This document shows positions 1 through 5,511 of a stretch of 7,103 nt of DNA, piece after piece (positions within the stretch are counted from its first letter, which is position 1; each line of letters starts with the position of its first letter). The notes beneath the pieces were generated by a model that was not told the origin of the DNA, ran no database searches, and saw nothing but the letters and a program-made list of their open reading frames with translations. Origin of the DNA: an uncultured Oscillospiraceae bacterium (lineage in GTDB: Bacteria; Bacillota_A; Clostridia; Oscillospirales; Oscillospiraceae); assembly GCA_910584605.1 (NCBI GenBank), contig CAJUAW010000132.1, positions 1 through 7,103 of the forward strand, read 5' to 3'. The translations under genes and the position numbers were made by a program.

Positions 1-54
<54 letters not shown>

Positions 55-96
55 AGATAACCGCAGAAACGGACCGCTCCGTTCAGCGCAAGTGAT

Positions 97-125
97 ATCT
101 TAGCAGAAATGAGCCCGTTTGTCAA
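97..125 (-). promoter_or_regulatory. Sigma-A-type promoter of the tRNA-Ala gene
   Basis: On the minus strand a perfect -35 TTGACA (125..120) is followed by a 17-base spacer and a -10 TAAGAT (102..97). Transcription would start near 90, about 36 bases before the tRNA 5' end. Immediately upstream (about 131-157) is an A/T-rich stretch with A- and T-tracts that could act as an UP element, as expected for a strongly expressed stable RNA gene. Confidence 0.85.
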
Positions 126-232
126 CGGCTAATTTACAAAAAATTTCTTTTTCTTTCCGCAGGGCGGTGCGGGGGGCGGAGCGGTGCGGGAGATCCGCTC
201 AGGTTTTTGCGGAACGGAGCGGAGAAAAATGG

Positions 233-261
233 TTGCGGGAGCTGAGATTCCGTGCTATAAT
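233..261 (+). promoter_or_regulatory. Promoter of the SLH-domain protein gene
   Basis: A perfect TATAAT at 256-261 carries an extended -10 TG (253-254). A partial -35 TTGCGG (233-238) lies 17 bases upstream. Transcription would start near 268, giving a leader of about 80 bases before the start codon. This is the only good sigma-A-like promoter on the plus strand between the tRNA and the gene. The rest of 126-232 holds the possible UP element of the tRNA and a G-rich stretch with no gene that I can see. Confidence 0.75.
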
Positions 262-286
262 GGAATAGACAGGAAACTGGAATCTT

Positions 287-317
287 AGTCAGAAAGCATC
301 TGCTTTTGACTTTTTTT
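287..317 (+). terminator. Terminator-like hairpin in the leader of the SLH gene (possible attenuator)
   Basis: Bases 287-297 pair with 302-311 (10 base pairs, one bulged G at 292, loop ATCT at 298-301). A run of seven T follows at 311-317. It sits after the promoter and before the ribosome site at 334-339, so it could end transcripts early. The stem is A/T-rich and therefore of modest strength. The 20 or so bases between the predicted start and the hairpin are too short for a riboswitch aptamer. Confidence 0.45.
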
Positions 318-347
318 GATCCATTTGGTGGTTAGGAGGAGTATCAT

Positions 348-2306
348 ATGAGGAAAAAGACGTTATCTGCACTGTTGGCGCTGGTCCTGGCGCTGGCGCC
401 GTTCTCCGCGCTGGCGGATGGGGCCAATACCGGGACAGGATCTGATAGGTCCACAGATCAGCCGGAGACTCAGGTTATCGTTGTGCGCGGAGACGGGGTA
501 GAGGACGACACTCCGAATGCCAAATACAGTGAGGCTTACGCGAAAGCTGGCCTGACGCTGTCCGAACAACCAGCGGACGGCGCCTACACTCTGACGATTG
601 ATGCGGCCGAGCTGCAAGTGGTTGTGGATGCAGACAATACTGATGAGACCTACAAAATCTTAGAGAACGCAAGCAATCCAGGCAAGCTTTGGTTTGGCAT
701 GGAATATTTAGCTCCAGAAAAGGTTACGGGCATTGTGAAAGCCTCTGTTCAGTTTGATTCTGCGGGAGATTTTGTGGAGCTTGGTCTGGACAATGCAGGC
801 AAGAACGGCTTTTACAATTACATTAAAGTATACGACAAAGACAACGACAACAAGATTGGACCGGTGAGTGGTGAGACCGCAGTCATCCGTTGGCTGGCGG
901 CGGATGGTACGCCTCTGGCCGTCACCAAGGCGAATGTAAAGGTGGAGGTCACACCCGCAGAGACGCCAGAGACGAAGTATACGGTGACCTTCGACAGCAA
1001 CGGGGGCTCCGAAGTCAGCAGTGCTTCGGTTGCCAGCGGCAGCAAGGTGACAAAGCCGGCAGACCCTACGAAAGCTGGATATACCTTCGTCAACTGGTAC
1101 AAGGACGAGAACTGTACGGAGGCATGGAATTTCGACGACCCTGTGATAGGGGACATCACCCTCTACGCCAAGTGGGAGGCGAAGGACGACACCTCTGATG
1201 GCGATGACGACGGTCAGCCCTCTGAATTCACGATCACCTTCCACGCCAATGGCGGCACGGTGAGTCCGGCCAGCGGCACGACGAAGGACGGCAAGCTGAC
1301 GTCCCTTCCAACGCCCACGCGGGACGGCTACACCTTTGACGGCTGGTTCACGGCGGACAGCGGAGGGGCGCAGGTCACCACCAGTACTGTGTTTGAAGCG
1401 GCCGGGACCATCTATGCCCACTGGACGCAGAAGCCCGTCACCAATCCGGACGACACCCGGAAGGAGTACGCGATCTGGATCGCGCCCGACATCCGGCACG
1501 GCGACGTCTATGTAAACTATCAGTACGCGGAGCCGGGGACCAGGGTGACGGTCATCGTCTCCCCGGACACCGATTATGTGGCAAGCTGGGTGGAGGTGGA
1601 GCGGTCCAATGGCCGTCTGCTCTCCCTGTCTCAGAACGGAAGGCGGTATACCTTCACCATGCCCGCCTCTGACGTCACGGTCACCGCCAGCTTTCGGCTT
1701 CAGACCGTGTATTCGTATCATACCTACGTCAACTACTATGAGCCTGAGTCCCCCGCTTCGACCTCCGTTGTGCCCTATTTTGCGCCGCTCACCTGGCGTC
1801 CCGCCGCCGGGCTGTGGGATATCCCGGCGTACTCCTGGTCCTATGCGGCGGCCCAGTGGGCCTACCAGAACGGTTATCTGGACACCGATGCGGACGGAAA
1901 CTTCTGGCTGACCGGGCCGGTGTCCCATCAGCAGATGTGGACGATCATGGCCAAATGGCTGGGCGCTCCGGTCACCGATGACAGGGGCATTGCCAGCTGG
2001 GCGCTTCAGGCCGGCGCGGCCAGAGGGACCTCTCCCGCCAGCTCGATGACCCGGCAGAACGTGGTGGAGTATCTGTACCGGTGCTGGTTCCTGATGGGCG
2101 GCGACACATCCGTCACCGGGAATCTGGGCGAGTACCGTGACAGCCAGCTGATCACCTCGGCCTCCGCGCAGAGCGCCTGGCTGTGGGCGGTCAACCGGGG
2201 CATTATCAGCGGAGACGCGGACGGGTATTTAAACCCCAGCAGAACGGTGACCCGCGGCGAATTTGCAGTGATGCTGATGCGGGTCTGTCAGACCGGAATG
2301 TGGTAA
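348..2306 (+). CDS. Secreted SLH-domain surface protein with InlB-type repeats
   Basis: This 652-residue protein is probably exported and held on the cell wall. Residues 1-24 form a signal peptide (MRKK, a hydrophobic core, then an ALA-like cleavage site). Residues 40-205 form a domain I do not recognise. Residues 211-276 and 294-359 are two Listeria/Bacteroides InlB B-type repeats, with the typical VTFDSNGG start, GYTF.NWY/GYTFDGWF middle and LYAKW/IYAHW end. Residues 374-449 are a divergent third repeat. Residues 492-650 hold three S-layer homology units; the TR.E signature is intact only in the last (TRGE, 635-638) and weaker in the others (TRQN, SHQQ). SLH units normally bind pyruvylated wall polysaccharide. 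The ATG has AGGAGG eight bases upstream (334-339). The gene is monocistronic, between its own promoter and a strong terminator. The ligand of the repeats is unknown. Confidence 0.93.
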   Translation: MRKKTLSALLALVLALAPFSALADGANTGTGSDRSTDQPETQVIVVRGDGVEDDTPNAKYSEAYAKAGLTLSEQPADGAYTLTIDAAELQVVVDADNTDETYKILENASNPGKLWFGMEYLAPEKVTGIVKASVQFDSAGDFVELGLDNAGKNGFYNYIKVYDKDNDNKIGPVSGETAVIRWLAADGTPLAVTKANVKVEVTPAETPETKYTVTFDSNGGSEVSSASVASGSKVTKPADPTKAGYTFVNWYKDENCTEAWNFDDPVIGDITLYAKWEAKDDTSDGDDDGQPSEFTITFHANGGTVSPASGTTKDGKLTSLPTPTRDGYTFDGWFTADSGGAQVTTSTVFEAAGTIYAHWTQKPVTNPDDTRKEYAIWIAPDIRHGDVYVNYQYAEPGTRVTVIVSPDTDYVASWVEVERSNGRLLSLSQNGRRYTFTMPASDVTVTASFRLQTVYSYHTYVNYYEPESPASTSVVPYFAPLTWRPAAGLWDIPAYSWSYAAAQWAYQNGYLDTDADGNFWLTGPVSHQQMWTIMAKWLGAPVTDDRGIASWALQAGAARGTSPASSMTRQNVVEYLYRCWFLMGGDTSVTGNLGEYRDSQLITSASAQSAWLWAVNRGIISGDADGYLNPSRTVTRGEFAVMLMRVCQTGMW

Positions 2307-2323
2307 ACGGCTGCTGAACACAC

Positions 2324-2361
2324 AGGCCGCCGGACTCTTTTGGAGTCCGGCGGCCTTTTTT
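2324..2361 (+). terminator. Strong Rho-independent terminator after the SLH gene
   Basis: A perfect 14-base-pair GC-rich stem (2324-2337 with 2343-2356) has a five-base loop TTTTG and a run of six T (2356-2361). It lies 17 bases after the stop codon of the SLH gene. It should isolate that gene from sigK, which must then have its own promoter in 2362-2409 or depend on read-through. Confidence 0.93.
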
Positions 2362-2422
2362 GCCGGATAGAAGCGAATAGGGACGAGCTGGAACAGAATA
2401 AGGTAGGGTGGAGGTGTTTAAC

Positions 2423-2629
2423 ATGCTGTCGCCTGTGATTTACCTGATGATGAACGGATTGTTTTTTACGCTGCGCCTGTCCGGGGGAGGAGGGTCCTTT
2501 CCCCGTCCGCTGAAGGCGGAGGAGGAGAAAAAATACCTGGAGCGGTGCGCCCAGGGGGACCTGGAGGCCCGAAACGTCCTGGTGGAGCATAACCTGCGTC
2601 TGGTGGCGCACATTGTTAACAAGGGATAA
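2423..2629 (+). CDS. sigK: N-terminal part of sporulation sigma factor SigK, interrupted by a skin-like element
   Basis: Sigma-K directs late mother-cell genes (spore coat, cortex) in sporulation. The 68 codons match the start of SigK: a hydrophobic N-terminus (residues 3-17), FPRPL (26-30), EEKKYLERCAQGD (34-46) and EHNLRLVAHIV (55-65), the opening of sigma-70 region 2. After NK (66-67) the frame gives one Gly and a stop, while family members run to about 230-240 residues. The remaining region 2 and regions 3-4 are absent from the window. The break coincides with the end of a serine recombinase gene on the other strand, the arrangement of a split sigK. I chose the ATG at 2423 because GGAGG (2410-2414) lies eight bases upstream; a GTG at 2408 in the same frame is less likely. 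Whether it is a developmentally repaired gene or a dead fragment depends on the unseen 3' half. Confidence 0.88.
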   Translation: MLSPVIYLMMNGLFFTLRLSGGGGSFPRPLKAEEEKKYLERCAQGDLEARNVLVEHNLRLVAHIVNKG

Positions 2630-2630
2630 A
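2611..2630. other. Probable attL junction between sigK and the intervening element
   Basis: Homology to SigK runs through codon 67 (AAG, 2621-2623) and is lost at once, so the crossover should lie at or very near 2621-2626. Large serine recombinases cut at a 2-base core flanked by imperfect inverted repeats. The core cannot be named without the other end of the element. Both sigK (TAA 2627-2629) and the recombinase (TAA on the minus strand, 2618..2616) end within this junction. Confidence 0.55.
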
Positions 2631-4247
2631 GCGGAAGGAGGACGTTGGCCGGTGAAAAACGACCCCCCAGGGGCCGCCGGATTTCAGGTGGACGTCTAAG
2701 TGAAGGTCCTCCTTGGTGCTGTCCTGTTTGACCACGATTTTTTCTAAAATCGTGGTGACCAGGGCAGAATTGACGCCGTTTTGGAACAAAAGCTCCTGCT
2801 CCAGGGCGGAGCGGATTTCCTCCAGCCGGTCTGCCGTCCGCCCTCCCTGTTCCGCCTCCGCCTGGAGCAGCCGCAGCCGTTCCTCCAACCCGTTGACCTG
2901 TTTGTTGAACCCGTCGTTGCGCTGCTTGAACTCCGCTGTGGAGACGGCCCCCTCGATGCTCAGCTCCAGCAGGCGGTCTTTTTTTGCCCGAATGGCGGAC
3001 AGGTCCTCATCGATGCGCCGGATATCCTGGATGTAGTTGTGCTCGTCGGGAACGGACTGAAGGACCGCCACCACAGCGTCAATGACGGCCCGTTTGTTCT
3101 GGACCAGATGGTCAAATATTCGAGCCATGATCTGGTCCAGCTCGGCGGTGCAAAGCTGAGGCGCGGAGCAGGCCGCCCGCCCCCGGTTCCGGTACACCCG
3201 GCACTGCCAGACCTCCTTGCTGCCCCTGGCGCTTTTCAGCACCTGGCGGTGGAAGCTGGCGCTGTGCTCCTCACAGATGATCTTTCCGCTGTAGGGGTAG
3301 CGGTTGTGGAACTCGGCCCCGCTCTGATGGGCCATCATCTGCTGACTGCGCCGTTTGTAAAGGGCGTTGGCTCGGTCCCACAGCTCCTCCGGCACGATGG
3401 CCGGGACAGACGGGTCCGGGTACATGATCCACTCGCTCTCGTCCAGAAGGATTTTCCGTTTGGTGCGGTAGTCCACGGTTTGGGATTTGTTGGCGCAGTA
3501 CCAGCCCTTGTACTTGGGGTTGCAGAGGATGTGCCGGATGGTCAGCACATTGAAGGCGTTGCCCTGCCGGCTGGTGAAGCCCTCGTCATACAATGTCTGG
3601 GAGATGCGCCGGATGCCCATCTGCTGGTTGGCATAGAGGTCAAAGATCCGCCGCACCACCTGGGCCTCCTCTTCGTTGATGGTGAGCACGCAGTCCTTCT
3701 TGTCGTAGCCCCACAGCCTGTCGTTGCCCAGCACGTGGCCGTTCTTGATGGCCTGCCGGAAGCCGAACTTCAGCCGCTCAGACAGCTTGCGTACCTCGTC
3801 CTGGGCTACCCCGGCCATGACCACCAGGCGGAACTCGCTGTCGCTGTCCAGGGTGTTGATGCTGTCGTTCTGAAACAGCACCCCCACGTCGTGCTCCAGC
3901 AGCTCCTGGGTGTACTGGATGCTGTCCAGGGTGGAACGGGAAAAGCGGGAGATCTCCTTGGTGATGATGAAGTCAAACCGCCCCGCTTTGGCGTCCTGTA
4001 TCATCCGCAGGAAGCTGTCCCGCTTTTTGGTACTGGTTCCGCTGATGCCCTCATCGATGTATCCTGGTACAAAGGTCCAGTGCTGTTTGCTCTGGATCAG
4101 CTCGGTGTAATACTGCACCTGATTTTCCAGGCTGTTGATCTGCTCGTCCTTGTCGGTGGAGACCCGGGCGTAGAAGGTCACCCGCAGGGGCAGGTCGAAG
4201 ATGGTCTTGCCATCCCGCAGTTCACGGCGCACCTGAAGTACATTCAT
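2616..4247 (-). CDS. Large serine recombinase, SpoIVCA-like candidate excisionase of a skin element
   Basis: A 543-residue site-specific recombinase that would cut and rejoin attachment sites. The resolvase domain spans about 22-165, with the catalytic serine S30 in YARVSTDKDEQ and the arginines of KEISRFSRS (97-104). A Recombinase domain follows (about 180-290). A zinc-ribbon region has C325, H328, C349 and C360/C366, with the usual first CxxC pair read as CxxH. A coiled coil lies at about 400-490, as in the synapsis-controlling arm of this family. Length is normal. I chose the ATG at 4247 because AAAGGAGG lies nine bases upstream (4264..4257). The gene overlaps the preceding small gene by 26 bases, implying coupled translation. 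Its 3' end overlaps the truncated sigK, and its stop codon appears to lie in sigK-derived DNA. By position it matches SpoIVCA of B. subtilis skin. Similar recombinases also occur on other integrative elements, so its role in sigK repair is inference. Confidence 0.93.
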   Translation of the reverse strand: MNVLQVRRELRDGKTIFDLPLRVTFYARVSTDKDEQINSLENQVQYYTELIQSKQHWTFVPGYIDEGISGTSTKKRDSFLRMIQDAKAGRFDFIITKEISRFSRSTLDSIQYTQELLEHDVGVLFQNDSINTLDSDSEFRLVVMAGVAQDEVRKLSERLKFGFRQAIKNGHVLGNDRLWGYDKKDCVLTINEEEAQVVRRIFDLYANQQMGIRRISQTLYDEGFTSRQGNAFNVLTIRHILCNPKYKGWYCANKSQTVDYRTKRKILLDESEWIMYPDPSVPAIVPEELWDRANALYKRRSQQMMAHQSGAEFHNRYPYSGKIICEEHSASFHRQVLKSARGSKEVWQCRVYRNRGRAACSAPQLCTAELDQIMARIFDHLVQNKRAVIDAVVAVLQSVPDEHNYIQDIRRIDEDLSAIRAKKDRLLELSIEGAVSTAEFKQRNDGFNKQVNGLEERLRLLQAEAEQGGRTADRLEEIRSALEQELLFQNGVNSALVTTILEKIVVKQDSTKEDLHLDVHLKSGGPWGVVFHRPTSSFRFIPC

Positions 4248-4430
4248 GCACCCCCGCCTCCTTTGCCGGGCACACAGGATACCGGAAAAACTCCGGAAAA
4301 TTTGCTGCGGAATACACCCGGTCCATCGCCCCCAGGTAGACGGCATTGGATATCAGGCCAAGGGACCGGATATGGTCCAGCAGAACGCTGGCCAGCTCTC
4401 TCTGTGCGTGTTCCAAGCTGCATCACCTCG
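2624..4430. mobile_element. Left end of a skin-like sigK intervening element (right end not in window)
   Basis: The supported module is the break in sigK at about 2624, the serine recombinase and its coupled small gene. In B. subtilis and C. difficile such DNA splits sigK and is removed in the mother cell, restoring the gene. The 3' part of sigK is nowhere in the window on either strand. If the gene is split by one insertion, the element therefore continues past 7103 and also carries the phosphatase and redox genes. I saw no phage structural genes in the part visible here. The element may instead be fixed and the gene dead. Confidence 0.65.
4222..4416 (-). CDS. Small protein coupled to the recombinase, function unknown
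   Basis: A 64-residue protein with N-terminal helix LASVLLDHIRSLGLISN (8-24) and a following conserved-looking segment ending FPEFFRYPVC (40-49). It has no signal peptide or membrane helix. It starts at TTG (4416) with a strong site GAGGTGATG just upstream (4429..4421). Its end overlaps the start of the recombinase by 26 bases, so the two genes are probably translated together. I know of no assigned function. A small partner of a serine recombinase could be a recombination directionality factor, the protein that switches such enzymes from integration to excision (compare SprB of SPbeta), but there is no sequence motif here that proves it. An ATG at 4426 begins a different frame and has a less convincing product. 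Confidence 0.65.
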   Translation of the reverse strand: MEHAQRELASVLLDHIRSLGLISNAVYLGAMDRVYSAANFPEFFRYPVCPAKEAGVHECTSGAP

Positions 4431-4435
4431 CTTCA

Positions 4436-4461
4436 TGGATATGCTGCTGAACACAAAACAT
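4436..4461 (-). promoter_or_regulatory. Weak candidate sigma-E-type promoter for the recombinase genes
   Basis: On the minus strand ATGTT (4461..4457), 13 bases, then CATATCCA (4443..4436) resemble the mother-cell sigma-E pattern ATATT-N13/14-CATAnnnT with one mismatch in each box. The context is right, because spoIVCA of B. subtilis is under sigma-E. Against it, the predicted start (about 4429) falls at the first base of the ribosome site, and the -35 overlaps the terminator stem. Read-through from the operon upstream is an alternative. Confidence 0.2.
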
Positions 4462-4488
4462 GCCGGGCGGACAAGCTCCGCCCGGCAT
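4451..4488 (-). terminator. Hairpin terminator of the redox operon
   Basis: A perfect 12-base-pair stem (4488..4477 with 4471..4460, loop GCTTG) lies 18 bases after the stop of the 4Fe-4S gene on the minus strand. It is followed by GTTTTGTGT (4459..4451). The T-run is interrupted, so termination may be partial. On the plus strand the same stem is followed by TTTGTTT and could also act there, although I see no plus-strand gene ending here. Confidence 0.7.
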
Positions 4489-4506
4489 TTGTTTGGGGAT
4501 CGTTCC

Positions 4507-5355
4507 TCAAGGGTCAAGCGTTTGCGCTTGTTCGCCGGAAACATGCAGGCACTTCTGGGGACAGGCGTCCACACATTTGCCGCACCGGATGCACTCCGGA
4601 GAGCGGGAGATTTCCGACCGGGAGAGTGCAGCGGGACAGGCCCGTTCACAGGCCATGCAGGAGACGCACCGGTCCTGCTCCCAGTGGATCTGCACCAGGC
4701 TGAACCGGTTGAACCAGCCGTAGATGGCCCCCAGCGGGCACAGATACTGGCAGAAGGGGCGGTAAACCTTCATGGACAGCAGTACAATGCCGAGCAAGAG
4801 TCCCAGCTTCCAGAAAAACAGGCCGCCGGCCTGGCTCCGAAGGGACTCATTTGCGCCCAACAGGGGCAGAGCGCCCAGCAGGGTACCGGACGGGCACAGA
4901 TATTTGCAGAAGGCGGGAACCTTCACAAATCCCCCGAACAGAAACATGGAGCCGGCGCACACCAGAAGGACCAGCACCGCATATTTCCCGTACTTCAGGA
5001 TATGGTGGCCGGGCAGGCGCTTTTTCTTTTGGAAGATGGGGATCTGATGCAAGAGATCCTGGACCAGCCCGAAGGGACACAGCCAGCCGCAGACAAAGCG
5101 TCCCAGCAGGCTGCCGAACAGGAAGAAAAAGCCCAGTGCGGCGAAGGGGACCTGAAATCCCCGCTGGTTCAGCAGGGCCTGCAGGGCTCCGATGGGACAG
5201 GAGGCGACGGCCCCCGGACAGGAGTAGCAGTTCAGCCCTGGGACACAGGCGTACTTCAGGGGGCCGCGGTAGATTTTTCCGTTGAGAAAGCCGTACAGAT
5301 AGCCGTTTGTCACAATGGTAAACAGCAGCTGTACCACCAGTCGCAGTCGTTTCAT
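4507..5355 (-). CDS. Polytopic membrane 4Fe-4S protein (NapH/YccM-like)
   Basis: A 282-residue membrane electron-transfer protein. The N-terminal part has several hydrophobic helices (about 8-25, 70-88, 122-142, 178-196). Three CxxxCP motifs, typical of the Fer4_5 family, lie at C89-C93 (CGWLCP), C150-C154 (CKYLCP) and C202-C206 (CQYLCP). The segment at 37-53 is also Cys-rich (CVPGLNCYSCPG). The C-terminus holds two classical 4Fe-4S sites: C230, C233, C236, C240 and C255, C258, C261, C265, each ending CP. In NapH-type proteins this ferredoxin part faces the cytoplasm, and the protein moves electrons to partners across the membrane. The start ATG lies three bases after the stop of the CxxC microprotein and has only a weak ribosome site, so translation is probably coupled. 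The electron donor and acceptor are not shown by the sequence; reduction of the TlpA-like protein is my inference from the operon. Confidence 0.9.
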   Translation of the reverse strand: MKRLRLVVQLLFTIVTNGYLYGFLNGKIYRGPLKYACVPGLNCYSCPGAVASCPIGALQALLNQRGFQVPFAALGFFFLFGSLLGRFVCGWLCPFGLVQDLLHQIPIFQKKKRLPGHHILKYGKYAVLVLLVCAGSMFLFGGFVKVPAFCKYLCPSGTLLGALPLLGANESLRSQAGGLFFWKLGLLLGIVLLSMKVYRPFCQYLCPLGAIYGWFNRFSLVQIHWEQDRCVSCMACERACPAALSRSEISRSPECIRCGKCVDACPQKCLHVSGEQAQTLDP

Positions 5356-5358
5356 AGG

Positions 5359-5511
5359 TCACCCGATCCCAATGCACTCCAGGCAGATCATCACTGCCTT
5401 TCTCCAAATGCTCTCGAGCTGTCCCTGAGCGGCCCCGATCAGGAGAAAAACCGCTCCGGCCAGCACACCCAAGGTCCAGCGATGTGGGTTACGCTTCTTC
5501 CAAAAGTTCAT
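5359..5511 (-). CDS. 50-residue membrane microprotein with C-terminal CxxC motif (CD1871A-like)
   Basis: The product has a basic N-terminus (NFWKKRNPHR), one membrane helix (about 12-29, LGVLAGAVFLLIGAA) and a tail ending MICLECIGIG, with cysteines C43 and C46. The positive-inside rule puts the CxxC tail outside the membrane, on the same side as the TlpA-like lipoprotein. The end matches my recollection of a small clostridial family named after CD1871A that sits beside 4Fe-4S and TlpA-type genes. A very good ribosome site, GGGAGG (5526..5521), lies nine bases before the ATG. The start overlaps the end of the TlpA-like gene by 23 bases, and the stop lies three bases before the 4Fe-4S gene. A role as redox relay between its two neighbours is inference. 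The gene is easily missed because of its size. Confidence 0.85.
   Translation of the reverse strand: MNFWKKRNPHRWTLGVLAGAVFLLIGAAQGQLESIWRKAVMICLECIGIG

Noticed and set aside
179..208. GAGCGG/CCGCTC hairpin followed by TTTTT on the plus strand
   Set aside because: The stem is only six base pairs with a ten-base loop and three bases before the T-run, and there is no plus-strand gene upstream to terminate.
708..1928. 406-codon open frame on the minus strand inside the SLH gene
   Set aside because: It is the complement of the SLH gene, is Arg/Gly/Val-rich, and has no domain or ribosome site that I can defend.
2377..2404. Sigma-E-like ATA-N17-AATAAGGT before sigK
   Set aside because: The -10 matches only half the consensus and the start would fall within the ribosome site of sigK, so it was not called as a promoter.
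4248..4346. 33-residue N-terminal extension of the recombinase
   Set aside because: The extension is unlike the family, and the internal ATG at 4247 has a near-perfect ribosome site nine bases upstream.
2781..4703. 640-codon open frame on the plus strand
   Set aside because: It is antisense to the recombinase, whose catalytic motifs are unmistakable. Its product is low-complexity in character (many PxxL, HHL and VV patterns), as expected from the complement of GC-rich coding DNA.
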